This document shows, one piece after another, positions 1 through 9,210 of a stretch of 64,000 nucleotides of DNA (positions within the stretch are counted from its first letter, which is position 1; each line of letters opens with the position of its first letter). The translations under genes were made by a program, and so were the position numbers. The notes beneath the pieces are model-generated. The model was not told the DNA's origin. It worked only from the letters and a program-made list of their open reading frames with translations, and made no database searches. This DNA comes from Clusia tigrina (Eukaryota > Arthropoda > Insecta > Diptera > Clusiidae): the NCBI GenBank assembly GCA_920105625.2, contig OV050030.1, positions 344,269,131-344,333,130 on the forward strand, in the 5' to 3' direction.

Positions 1-54
1 AGGCGACTGCACATTCGGATAAGGATAGCGGCTTCCAGGGGGGACCCAATCGCA

Positions 55-1548
55 ATGATTAATTCTATAAAGCCAAAGACGACTGAAACAAACCAAAAAA
101 ATGACAATGAGAATACACCATTACCTTTCCAAGGTAGTGCAAGGATCATGCGCTCCCCGATGAATACGGCTGACTGCCCGAGAGATCGCGATACGGGAAT
201 CCCGAAATCGACTAATATCTCGCCTGCGAAAGGAAACAGGACAGCATGCACGAGTCTGACCCCACTACCCAGCAATGTGCTGACGGAGACACCAACTAGG
301 TGGTTGGAATCTGAGGTACAGGAGAAGCGGACAGTAGATACTGTCAGCAAAGAGATGCCGGTTACGTCGAAAGTAAAAAATCGGTCACCCACAGCAGAGG
401 CATCGTTGGGGAAGGTCCCACATAAGATGGCAGGGCCGTTGAAGGCACTCGGGCGAGAAATCGATGAGCTAATGCGATACTGCAACTCACAAAGAAACAT
501 GCTCAAGGATGTTATTAGACGGTGCAGTATTATGAAACGTGTACATAGCGAAGCGATGATAGAGTTGGATAAGGAGGAGAAGCGGCCAGGTTTAGGAGTT
601 ATTTCAAGGACCACAGCTGCAACAAGAACACACGAGAATCAGGCAAGTACTGCCATACCGTCTGCTAAACGGATTAGAACAAAATCTAGTTCTAATGAGT
701 ACGGAAAAGGCAAGTCACCAGCAGCAAAAAAACAGAGGGCTGTGGAAGCGGTGGTTATCCCGAAACCAGCAGAAGTTGTAGCCGACAAGGAAGCATGGAC
801 AAAGGTGGTAAGAAAGCAAAGCAGGCAGAAGCCTACGGTAATTAAACCAAGGGCAGATGCAATTAGTATTGCCACAAAAGGAGAAAATACGTCGTATGCA
901 AGCATTCTTCGGGCGGTGAAAACTAGTACGGAACTAGAGGCGCTGGGAAAAGAGGTACGGACGATACGGCGGACGCAGAAAGGAGAGTTACTCCTAGAGC
1001 CGAACCGTATGAAGGAAGTAACCACAGTATCACTCCAAACAGCCATCGAGGGAGTCCTGAAAGATGCAGCGAGAGTGCAAGTGAAAACTCACATGACCAC
1101 AGTACAGTGCAAAGGTCTGGTCACTGAAATCAGCACTAAAGAGGAGCTGCCGGACGCACTAAAAAAACAGGCGAGAATTCGTAGGCCAGATGTATCCGCA
1201 ATAAGGAGTATGAGGAACACATATGGTGGGACACAGACTGCGTATATAACGTTACCAGCCGAGGACGCTAATAAGGTAATGAATTTGAAGCACCTGCGAG
1301 TCGGATGGGTTAGCGGCCGAGTGTCGGAGTCCATATCACCAACTAGATGCTTCAGGTGCTGGGGTTTTGGTCATGCATCTTGCAAGCAGACGGACCGAAC
1401 GGGAATGTGCAGAAGGTGTGGCGAAAGTGGTCACATTGCAGCCTCATGCAAAAACCCAGCAATGTGCGTACTTTGTAAAGGAGCACACGCTGCAGGTAGT
1501 GCAAGGTGCCCACAGTACCAGGAGGCAGTAAATAAGAAACGAGCATGA
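55..1548 (+). CDS. LINE ORF1 protein with three CCHC zinc knuckles (R1-like)
   Basis: 497-residue open frame, uninterrupted. The first 250 residues are Lys/Ser/Thr-rich and probably disordered. A folded region of about 280-430 precedes the knuckles. The C-terminal 60 residues hold three zinc knuckles: CFRCWGFGHASC, CRRCGESGHIAASC and CVLCKGAHAAGSARC (each sequence seen directly). R1-clade ORF1 proteins bind element RNA and form the ribonucleoprotein that is carried to the target. The stop overlaps the ORF2 start as ATGA at 1545-1548. The ATG at 55 is the first Met of the open frame; a start further left cannot be excluded because the window begins only 54 bases upstream. This is the only intact retrotransposon ORF of any size in the window. 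Confidence 0.85.
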   Translation: MINSIKPKTTETNQKNDNENTPLPFQGSARIMRSPMNTADCPRDRDTGIPKSTNISPAKGNRTACTSLTPLPSNVLTETPTRWLESEVQEKRTVDTVSKEMPVTSKVKNRSPTAEASLGKVPHKMAGPLKALGREIDELMRYCNSQRNMLKDVIRRCSIMKRVHSEAMIELDKEEKRPGLGVISRTTAATRTHENQASTAIPSAKRIRTKSSSNEYGKGKSPAAKKQRAVEAVVIPKPAEVVADKEAWTKVVRKQSRQKPTVIKPRADAISIATKGENTSYASILRAVKTSTELEALGKEVRTIRRTQKGELLLEPNRMKEVTTVSLQTAIEGVLKDAARVQVKTHMTTVQCKGLVTEISTKEELPDALKKQARIRRPDVSAIRSMRNTYGGTQTAYITLPAEDANKVMNLKHLRVGWVSGRVSESISPTRCFRCWGFGHASCKQTDRTGMCRRCGESGHIAASCKNPAMCVLCKGAHAAGSARCPQYQEAVNKKRA

Positions 1549-4500
1549 GAATTATTCAGCTCAACCTCAATCACTGTGCGGCCGCTCAAGACCTCTTGCG
1601 GAAAACCATGCAGGAGCACAGCGTAGATATTGCGCTACTATAAGAGCCATACGAAAGCATCGACGAATATTCCTGGACGTCTGATGTCTCGAACATGTCG
1701 GCGATATGGACAATGGGCAATTCAACTCCGCACAGTAAAATGACGGGAGCAGAACGTGGTTTCACCTGGGTCAAAGCGAGAGGCATCTATCTTTTTAGTT
1801 GCTACGCTCCACCCAGTATGAACGCGGAGGAGTACGAAAGAATGTTGGCAGCACTAGTAGCAGAAGCGCGGGGCAAACACCCACTCCTGATTGCTGGTGA
1901 CTTTAACGCGTGGTCTACTACTTGGGGGAGCACGCGCACCAACAGACGTGGCACAGCGCTGCTGGAGAGCATGGCTCTGCTTGATCTCGAGCTGCTCAAT
2001 GTGCCTGGCCAATGCACCTTCGAAAATGGAAGAAACAGCTCCATCGTGGACTAAACCTTCGTCCAGAATGACATAGCTCGCACAGCAAGGTGGTCTGTAA
2101 GCTCCATCTAGACGCATAGCGACCATAATGCCATCATCATGGACATATGGCAACATACACAAGAGAACGCATACCGGGTGCAGAAAGTGCAGCAAAAGGC
2201 TGGAAAAAACAGTCATATGACGTCGAAATCTTTAACATGGCTTGGCAATATGGCACCGCTCAAGAAAGCTATTAGAGATGAAAGCAGAAAAAATAATAGC
2301 GAGCATCACAGCCTGCCTCGGTAAAGCATGCGACACAACCATGCCCAGGTTATCAGGAAGACCTGACAGAAAGCCAGTCTACTGGTGGAATGAGGAGATC
2401 GTGATCGCTGGAAGAAATTGCCATCATGCACGAATAAAACTTAAGAGATCTCCTGCTACGCCAGCGACAGACGCGCTATTGGCAGACTAGAAGATATGTA
2501 AAGCAGTACTCAAAAAATCCATACAAGAGAGCAAAAACTGATGCTTTAGGGAGCTTCGCGACAGCGTAGACCTTGATCCCTGGGGAAATGGTTATAAAAC
2601 AGTTATGAGGAAGCTGAAAGGCCCAAGAGCACCACAGCCCACAAGCCCGATACTCATGCGAGAGGTAGTATCCACTCTATTCCCTCGCCAAGAAGAAGCA
2701 ACACTTTACCAGGGACAGCAATTGCACATGGATGATATCCCTGAAGTTACCACACAGGAAGTGCTTCTCATCACGCAACGCATCGCAGATGACAAAGCAC
2801 CGGGTTTGGACGGCTTTCCAAACATCGTAGTGAAAGCAGCGATTAAGGCGACGCCGGAGCTTTTCGCTAAACTCTACGACGCATGTCTCAAGGAAGGTGT
2901 TTTCCCAAAATCCTGGAAACAACAGAGGCTGGTGCTGCTACTTAAACCAGGGAAGCAGCCGGATAAACCATCGTCGTACCGTCCTTTATGTATGCTGGAT
3001 ACGCTGGGCAAAGTATTGGAGCGCATCGTATGCGATCGACTACAGGAGTATCTGGAGAAACCAGAAGGGCTGTCCCCAAACCAGTATGGGTTTAGGAAAG
3101 CGCGATCAACGCTGGACGCTATTCAAACCGTCATGAGTATTGATCGTCAAGCCACTAGCGGCAGACAATGGAGATTTGGTACAAAGAAGTACTGTGCGGT
3201 GGTGACGTTGGATATTAAAAACGCATTCAACTCCGCAAGCTGGCCCCAGATTATGAGCGCACTTAAAAGTTTCGCGGTGCCGGTATATCTGCAGCGAATT
3301 ATAGGGAGCTACTTCGACAACAGAGTCCTGTTTTATGACACGGACGATGGCGTGAAAACGTACAGAGTAACTGGCGGCGTCCCCCAGGGTTCGGTGCTGG
3401 GCCCAACACTCTGGAACGCAATGTATGACGGAATCCTTAAACTTGATCTCCCTGCAGACACAACACTCGTTGGATACGCAGATGACATCGCGATGGTTTC
3501 AGTGGCAAAGCACCTTGACACACAGCAGGCGTTGTGTAATGACGCTATCACGAGAGTAAGAAGATGGCTGGGAAACGCAAAGCTCGAGCTGGCAGCACAA
3601 AAGACGGAGGTGGTGCTGCTGAGCTCAAGACGCGTGCGCGAAGAAACAACAATAACACAAAAATCACATCATCACTTCTCAACCGTATCTAAAATATTTG
3701 GGAGTGGTAATTGATACCCGGATGACGTTCAGGCAACACCTACAAATAGTCAGCGATAAAGCCGCACGAATATATGGTGCGTTAACGAGACTAATGCCTA
3801 ACGTTGGTGGCCCCGGGCAAGCAGACGGCAACTCTTATCAACTGTGACAAGTTCCGTTATCCTGTATGCAGCACCAATCTGGGCGAACACGAAGAAGTCA
3901 TACTATAAAAGCATCCAAGCCACATACAGGCTTAGTGCTCTGAGAGTGGTCAGTGCCTACCGCACCGTCTCAGATGATGCTATTTGTGTCATTGCAAGGA
4001 AGGTGCCCATCGACTTGCTCGCTCGCGAAATGGAGCGGCTTTATGGTGTCGGGCGCAGGTCGTCAAGTGCGGCAAAAAAGGAACAAAGGCTGCGCACAAT
4101 TGCGGAATGGCAGAAACGATGGGAGAAATCCGAAAAAGGTCGCTGGACGTTCAAACTCGTCCCAAATATTGCGATGTGGATGGACCGAAGACACGGAGAG
4201 GTTAACTACCATCTTACGCAGATGCTCACTGGACATGGGTGCTTCAAAGAATACCTGCACAGGTTCCATCGAGAACACGACCCTTATTACCCAGTATGCC
4301 CAGAAGAACTGGAAAGCGCGCTGCATGTGTTGTTGCACTGTCCGCGATTCATCAATGGACGAATGGATCTAGAAAGAGCATTCGGCGAAACTCTGACGGA
4401 GTACAATCTGGTACCAAATATGTGCGAGGCTGAAGACAAATGGAATACCACATGTGCTGTGGTGGCGAGTATTATGAACACGCTGCAACACACGGAATAC

Positions 4501-4602
4501 ATGCGTAAACCGAAACGCGCCAATGGATTGCCAGAAGGAGCTCGCGACGCCGAAATGAGCTTTGGATCGTACTATGACAGAATGACCAATACTGACGATT
4601 GA
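1545..4602 (+). pseudogene. LINE ORF2: endonuclease-reverse transcriptase, broken
   Basis: Starts at the ATG overlapping the ORF1 stop. The endonuclease part (1545-2200) shows the LIAGDFNAWST active-site motif and a SDHNA motif near 2118, but is broken by in-frame stops at 1641 (TAA), 2052 (TAA) and 2109 (TAG). A one-base shift near 2200-2240 moves the frame. The reverse transcriptase (about 2605-3640) keeps catalytic motifs: VVTLDIKNAFNSASW (motif A), GGVPQGSVLGP, and LVGYADDIAMV (YADD). A second frameshift near 3650-3715 leads to the C-terminal part (3844-4602), which ends in a Cys-Cys-His-Cys finger (YPVCPEELESALHVLLHCPRF). R1-type proteins nick DNA and prime reverse transcription at the nick. 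Not functional as read. Confidence 0.85.
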
Positions 4603-4802
4603 GTAGTATACTCATAACGGCCTCCGTTCCGGGAGGAATAACCGTCGGACAAGGGGGGGGGGGTTTGGTTCGGGTTAAAGTCCCACTCTACGGCCTCGGC
4701 CATTGTCTCTAGATGTTTCCCCTCCTCAGCACAAAAAACAAAAAAGAACCAATCTATGGCAAATAAGTCCACTCTCAAGAAGAGGAACTCCATAATCATA
4801 TA

Positions 4803-4831
4803 CGAGGGCGGATTGATATTGAAGCTACCTA
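4803..4831 (+). repeat. mariner left terminal inverted repeat
   Basis: 29-bp repeat immediately after TA at 4801-4802; the reverse complement is found at 6050-6078 with no mismatch seen. In mariner elements the transposase binds here. Confidence 0.92.
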
Positions 4832-4962
4832 GCGCTAGATGGCAGCACAAACACAACAACTGCGATCTGTGAAACATCAGCTGTTAAAATTTCACCCAAA
4901 TTCATCGATTAGTTTAATTGTTGTAGTCGTTTGAAGTAAGCAACTTTTGTGTTTCTTGAAAA

Positions 4963-6015
4963 ATGGAAAAAAGCGAATTTCGTGCAGTGATTAAACACTA
5001 TTATTTGAAAGGGAAAACGGCGAAAGAGACAAAAGAGACAAAAGAAAAGCTCGATAAACATTACGGTGAGTCTGCTCCGTCAGATTACATGGTAAAATAT
5101 TGGATTGCTGAATTTAAACGCGGCCGAACAAGCACTGCAACAATACCATCAACAGGAAGGCCAAGAGAGGTGGTTACTGAAGAAAATATCAAGAAAACCT
5201 CGATATCGTTATGAATGATCGCCGAGTCAAGTTGAGTGAGATTGTTGAAATGGTAAACATATCATTTGAACGTGTGTTCAACATTTTGCATGAACATTTG
5301 CATATGAAGAAACGATCGGCAAGATGGGTGCCGCGTTTGCTCAGTGTCGAACAAAAACGAGTTCGACAGATCACTTCACAACGGTGTTTGGACATGATAA
5401 AGCGTAATCCTGTTGATTTTTGGCGTCGATTAATAACTGTTGATGAAACGTGGGTCCACCACTACACACCTGAAACCAAAAATCAATCGAAACAATGGGT
5501 TGAAGCTGGTGGAAGTGCTCCGAAGAAGGCGAAGGCAGTGAAATTGGCTGGCAAGGTTATGGCCACTGTATTTTGGGATGCACACGGAATATTGCTCATC
5601 GATTATCTTGAAAAAGGATCCACAATCACAGGAAAGTATTATCGTGCATTATTGGATCAATTGATTGATGCAATCCAGGAAAAACGACCACATTAAAAAA
5701 AAAATGCTCTTTCTTCAAGACAACGCACCGCTTCACATAGCATTAGATACGATGCTAAAATTACGTGAAATACACTTCGAATTGGTTAATCATCCACCTT
5801 ATAGTCCAGATTTAGCTCCTAGTGATTTTTTCCTGTTTCCAAACTTGAAAAAATGGTTCGCAGGAAAAAGATTCATCTCAAACGAAGAAGTGATTACCGA
5901 AATTAACGCGAATTTTGAGGGGTTCCCGAAATCGTATTATTCAGATGGTATAAAAAAGTTGGAATATCGTCTTACTAAGTGTTTCGAAGTAAAAGTAGAC
6001 TATGTTGAGAAATAA
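4963..6015 (+). pseudogene. mariner transposase (DD34D type), two frameshifts
   Basis: About 350 codons in three overlapping frames: 4963-5214 (paired helix-turn-helix DNA-binding part, begins MEKSEFRAVIKHYYLKGKTA), 5211-5696 (WVPRLLS motif; first catalytic Asp in ITVDETWVHHYTPETK) and 5665-6015 (second Asp in FLQDNAPLH; third in HPPYSPDLAPSDFFLFP). Frame changes occur near 5200 and near 5690, the latter in an A-rich run. The spacing from the second to the third Asp matches the 34-residue mariner pattern. All three catalytic aspartates are still encoded but not in one frame. The ATG at 4963 is 160 bases inside the left TIR, as usual for mariner. Confidence 0.9.
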
Positions 6016-6049
6016 AGGGTTTTTGAAAAAAAAATGTTTATTTCTTACT

Positions 6050-6078
6050 TAGGTAGCTTCAATATCAATCCGCCCTCG
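6050..6078 (-). repeat. mariner right terminal inverted repeat
   Basis: Inverted partner of 4803-4831, followed by the TA at 6079-6080. It lies 32 bases after the transposase stop. Confidence 0.92.
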
Positions 6079-6080
6079 TA

Positions 6081-6976
6081 CCTATACTTGAAACGGTCGT
6101 GAATAGATTCAAAACACAGATAATATTGATCGAAAATAAAATAAAAGAGTTTGAAATAGTACATAAAATAAGAAAATATATATCTCAAAAGACGACTTGG
6201 AAAGTAACGTACTGGACATGCTAAGAAGACACATTAAAATAGGCAAAGTTGGCATTTATAGTGAACTAAGCGATCACGAATATAACATACTCCAACAACG
6301 AATCATAGAAATATTCGTTGGTATAAACACAATTAAATTTGTTAAATGCACATATCATGCAAAGGATGTCAATGAGGAAGAAGCGTTCAAACAAATAAAT
6401 AAATATCATAAATTCGAAACGGGACACACAGGCATTGGTGAAAACTACGGAGGGCTAAAACGATGCATTTATTTCCCCAATCTAAAAAACCTCATACAAA
6501 AATTCATTAATAATTGCGATACCTGCAATAGAGCAAAATACGATAGGCGACCAATAAAAAATAAATTCAAAACTACAGAAACACCGAAAGACTGTAAAGA
6601 AATAGTCCACAAACTCCAAATTATATTTTATAACATTTATAGACAGATTCTCCAAATTTGCGACGGCATTTGTACTAGAAGATAGAAATAACCAGACAAT
6701 AATAGAAAACATTAGACAGTCTAAATCCCAAAAAGGACATTTCAAAAAACTCATAACCGACAACGAATTCAGAAGTATAAATATTAAAGATTTCCTTAGA
6801 AATGAAAACATTGAATTACATTTAGTGAAACTAAATAGCCACACTGGTAACTCTGACATAGAAAGACTCCATAACACACTAACAGAGAAAGTTAGGGCCC
6901 TTGGTATAGAAGAAAAAGAATTTAATATTCAAAATAAAATTAGCAAAGCGATCGAACAATATAACTACTAACACTG
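6081..6976 (+). pseudogene. Errantivirus A pol relic: zinc-binding and core integrase
   Basis: Contains the integrase HHCC finger (two His near HKFETGHTG, then CDTCNRAKYDR at about 6515-6545), followed after a frameshift near 6610-6640 by degraded core integrase (LEDRNNQTIIE and LITDNEFRS, with the catalytic Asp near 6757) and a stop before 6977. Gypsy/errantivirus integrases insert the proviral DNA. The segment before 6197 is the pol linker and is also shifted. The region is broken in several places and cannot encode an enzyme. Its upstream continuation lies on the other side of the mariner. Confidence 0.78.
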
Positions 6977-7540
6977 ATGACACCGATCATAGCTCAATCC
7001 CACATCACAACCGAGAAAATCGAGAACAACTCCGGGTATATAGAAATAAGAATCGAAGACGTTAACTTCGCAGAATCATATGACACAATATTACACATAA
7101 TAAATCCCACAGAAATTGCAGACATCATTATAAACCTACACAACAATATACTTCAGGCTGACCTAGGAGACAAAACCAAAATACTAGAACTTCAACTAAA
7201 TATCATCAAACATAAAGCCCAAACCCTGATACCACATAGACAAACACGAGGCTTGGTAAACTTCCTGGGTACGGCTCAAAAATGGCAATACGGTACTATG
7301 GACGACAATGATAGGCAAGAGATAGGAGGAAATACAAAACCTCAACAAACAAATTACTATCAATGACCATTTTAACAAAACATTTTCCAAACTAAAGTCC
7401 ATAATAGAGAAAGACAGAGACACAGTACTGAACAAACTCAATAACAGAGACAGATATAACAAAGATCTCCAACAACAAGTCATCAACACCGACCTCACAT
7501 TACAACTAAAAATATTTGCCACGTCCCTCCGCTGACGAAC
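6977..7540 (+). pseudogene. Errantivirus A env, N-terminal part (interrupted by Helitron)
   Basis: Open from 6977 to 7366 (129 residues), then shifted. It reads as the start of an insect errantivirus envelope protein (the F-protein-like env family), with a basic furin-like motif RQTR at 7238-7249 followed by a Gly-rich hydrophobic start (GLVNFLG), the usual cleavage and fusion-peptide arrangement. No clear signal peptide is seen at the first Met. The frame degenerates after 7366 and the gene is cut by the Helitron; its remainder is at 12963-13620. Not restorable from one frame and not translated as read. Confidence 0.72.
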
Positions 7541-7649
7541 CTAAAATAATAATAAAGTCCGGCTTTAAACTGATACTCCTAATCGCCAGTACTTTATGTG
7601 TACTTACTCGTATGAAATTATTTTTCCATTTATTGAATTGTATTTCCCC

Positions 7650-9041
7650 TCATTGAAGCACTCTGTGATAAACGATATTTTTCGTTTTGTTGTCAGGTGC
7701 GAAAACGATCAAAGCAGATGGTTTTCCGACACGGGAACATGCGACATACAGTTGTCCGTGTGAAAAACATGCATTTTCCAGATTCAGGCCACAAACACTC
7801 AATGATTGGCCTTGTGATTTATTAATTGTCATGGCGAATGCGAGACGAGTTGGAAATTGGATTCGCTTAAAGTCGAATGGCATATCGGTTGGGATCATTG
7901 GAATTCTCGGAATGAGAACTTCCTCACCTTTGAATTTTCCTTTTAGTAGTCTTGCATGAATCACATTGGCCATGAGTTTTGTGACCGCTAAACGCGTTCC
8001 GTTGCATAATTTTGGTTGGTTGAGATTGCGAAGCATGATGACGACTGAACCAACCTTCAATTGTAAATTGTGCGGTGGCAAGCCAGGCACATCCAATGAA
8101 TTCAAGAACTCAGTTGGGTAGTTGGTTGCTTCGTCTTCGTTTGTTACACAGTCGATAGATTTGAAGGAATGCAGTGTCCCAACGATTTGATTTTGAATTT
8201 TGAAGTTTAAGTGATCCACATCCTTGTTCTTTGCTGCTAAAATTGCTCTTTCACTCAACCAATCGTAGTTTTTGTGGTTAGCAATGATGTTCGGAAACAC
8301 TTTGTTGATGAGCTCCTCTTTCGTTGAGACGAAATTGCAAAAATTTGGCGGGAACGAAATTAATCCATTCGATGCGTCGACAGGAACACGACCATTACCG
8401 ATAGTTAGCAGTTGATTGGAGAACACTTCGGCAGATGGATTGTTTAGCAATGCAACTCGCATGTTTTTCGTCAGCTGAAGTTTCTTCACATAACGCCACA
8501 ATGGTGATGATTTGAGGCAAGCATTGATCTCATCGGCAGCGGTCGATCGTGGTATTACTGGTAGTGTTTGCCGGAAATCGCCTGAGAGTAAAATCAATGC
8601 ACCCCCAAAACGTCTTGCGTCATTACGCAGATCTTTCATAGTCCGATTCAGAGCTTCTAACGCGCGTTTATGCGACATTGTGCATTCGTCCCAGATAAAG
8701 ATTTTGCTTGCTACCAAAACTTTGGCCATTGCTGTATGTTTCGCTATGTTACATGTTGGTTCTTCAACCGCTTGCAGGTTTAATGGCAATTTTAATGCAG
8801 AATGAGCGGTTCGGCAACCTTCCAACAGCGTTGCCGCTATTCCAGAAGAAGCAACTCCTACAGCAATTTCTGATCTTGCACGAAATGCAGCCAAAATCAA
8901 TGATATGAGGAATGTCTTGCTAGTGCCACCAGGCGCATCAAGGAAAATCATGCCGACATTTCCATCATCAATTGCCTTCATCACCGTATCGTACACTTCT
9001 TTTTGTTGGGGATTCAAAAAAAGTACATTCGTTCGAACCAA
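7650..9041 (-). pseudogene. Helitron Pif1-like helicase domain
   Basis: 463-residue open block, the C-terminal half of a RepHel protein. Motifs in order: Walker A-like DAPGGTSKTFL (residues about 35-45), Walker B IFIWDECTMSH (about 115-125), LLSGDFRQTLPVIPR (about 155-170), and the C-terminal TINKSQGQSLSVCG and YVACSRVGKPS of SF1/Pif1 helicases. The usual GKT of Walker A reads SKT here, replacing the conserved Gly. The helicase unwinds the donor strand during rolling-circle transposition. It is separated from the Rep half by stops and frameshifts around 9041-9211, so it would belong to a single broken RepHel gene rather than a free gene. Stop at 7650, about 100 bases from the probable left end. 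Confidence 0.9.
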
Positions 9042-9210
9042 TTGGCTTAATGCATTTGTGTCGTATCACGCTCACGCTGCAATTCTCGTTCGAAAGCGTT
9101 GTTTATTCCACGATCAGGCGATGTCATTCCTAACCTGACTAACAAACTTCCGCACATGAGGTAACACATGTCTTCTATCAAAACCAAAGCCTGGTTGTGC
9201 ATCTCTTCAT

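Larger units (their letters stand above)
1..4700 (+). mobile_element. R1-clade non-LTR retrotransposon (LINE), degenerate
   Basis: Two-ORF LINE: ORF1 (nucleic-acid-binding, three zinc knuckles) followed by ORF2 (apurinic-type endonuclease, reverse transcriptase, C-terminal Cys/His finger). The ORF order, the ATGA stop/start overlap and the knuckle pattern match the R1 clade. No 28S rDNA flank is visible, so this is either a non-rDNA member or a displaced copy. The 5' UTR is cut by the window edge. After the ORF2 stop comes a 3' UTR-like stretch with a GC-rich inverted segment (cctccgttccgggagg) and a 12-G run near 4650. The exact 3' end is not defined; by about 4735 the sequence reads as errantivirus pol. 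Confidence 0.85.
4803..6078 (+). mobile_element. mariner transposon, near full length, with perfect TIRs
   Basis: 1276-bp element bounded by TA dinucleotides at 4801-4802 and 6079-6080 (target duplication). The terminal inverted repeats at 4803-4831 and 6050-6078 are identical over 29 bp by eye, beginning CGAGGGCGGATTGATATTGA. Length, TIR size, TA target and a single transposase gene fit Tc1/mariner (DD34D mariner). It sits inside pol of errantivirus A. Perfect TIRs together with only two transposase frameshifts suggest a fairly recent insertion. Confidence 0.92.

Noticed and set aside
1..4700. R1 insertion in 28S rDNA
   Set aside because: No rRNA sequence flanks the element, so target-specific R1 is not supported.
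7687..9138. Plus-strand ORFs antisense to the Helitron helicase
   Set aside because: Shadows of the minus-strand helicase, with no family features.
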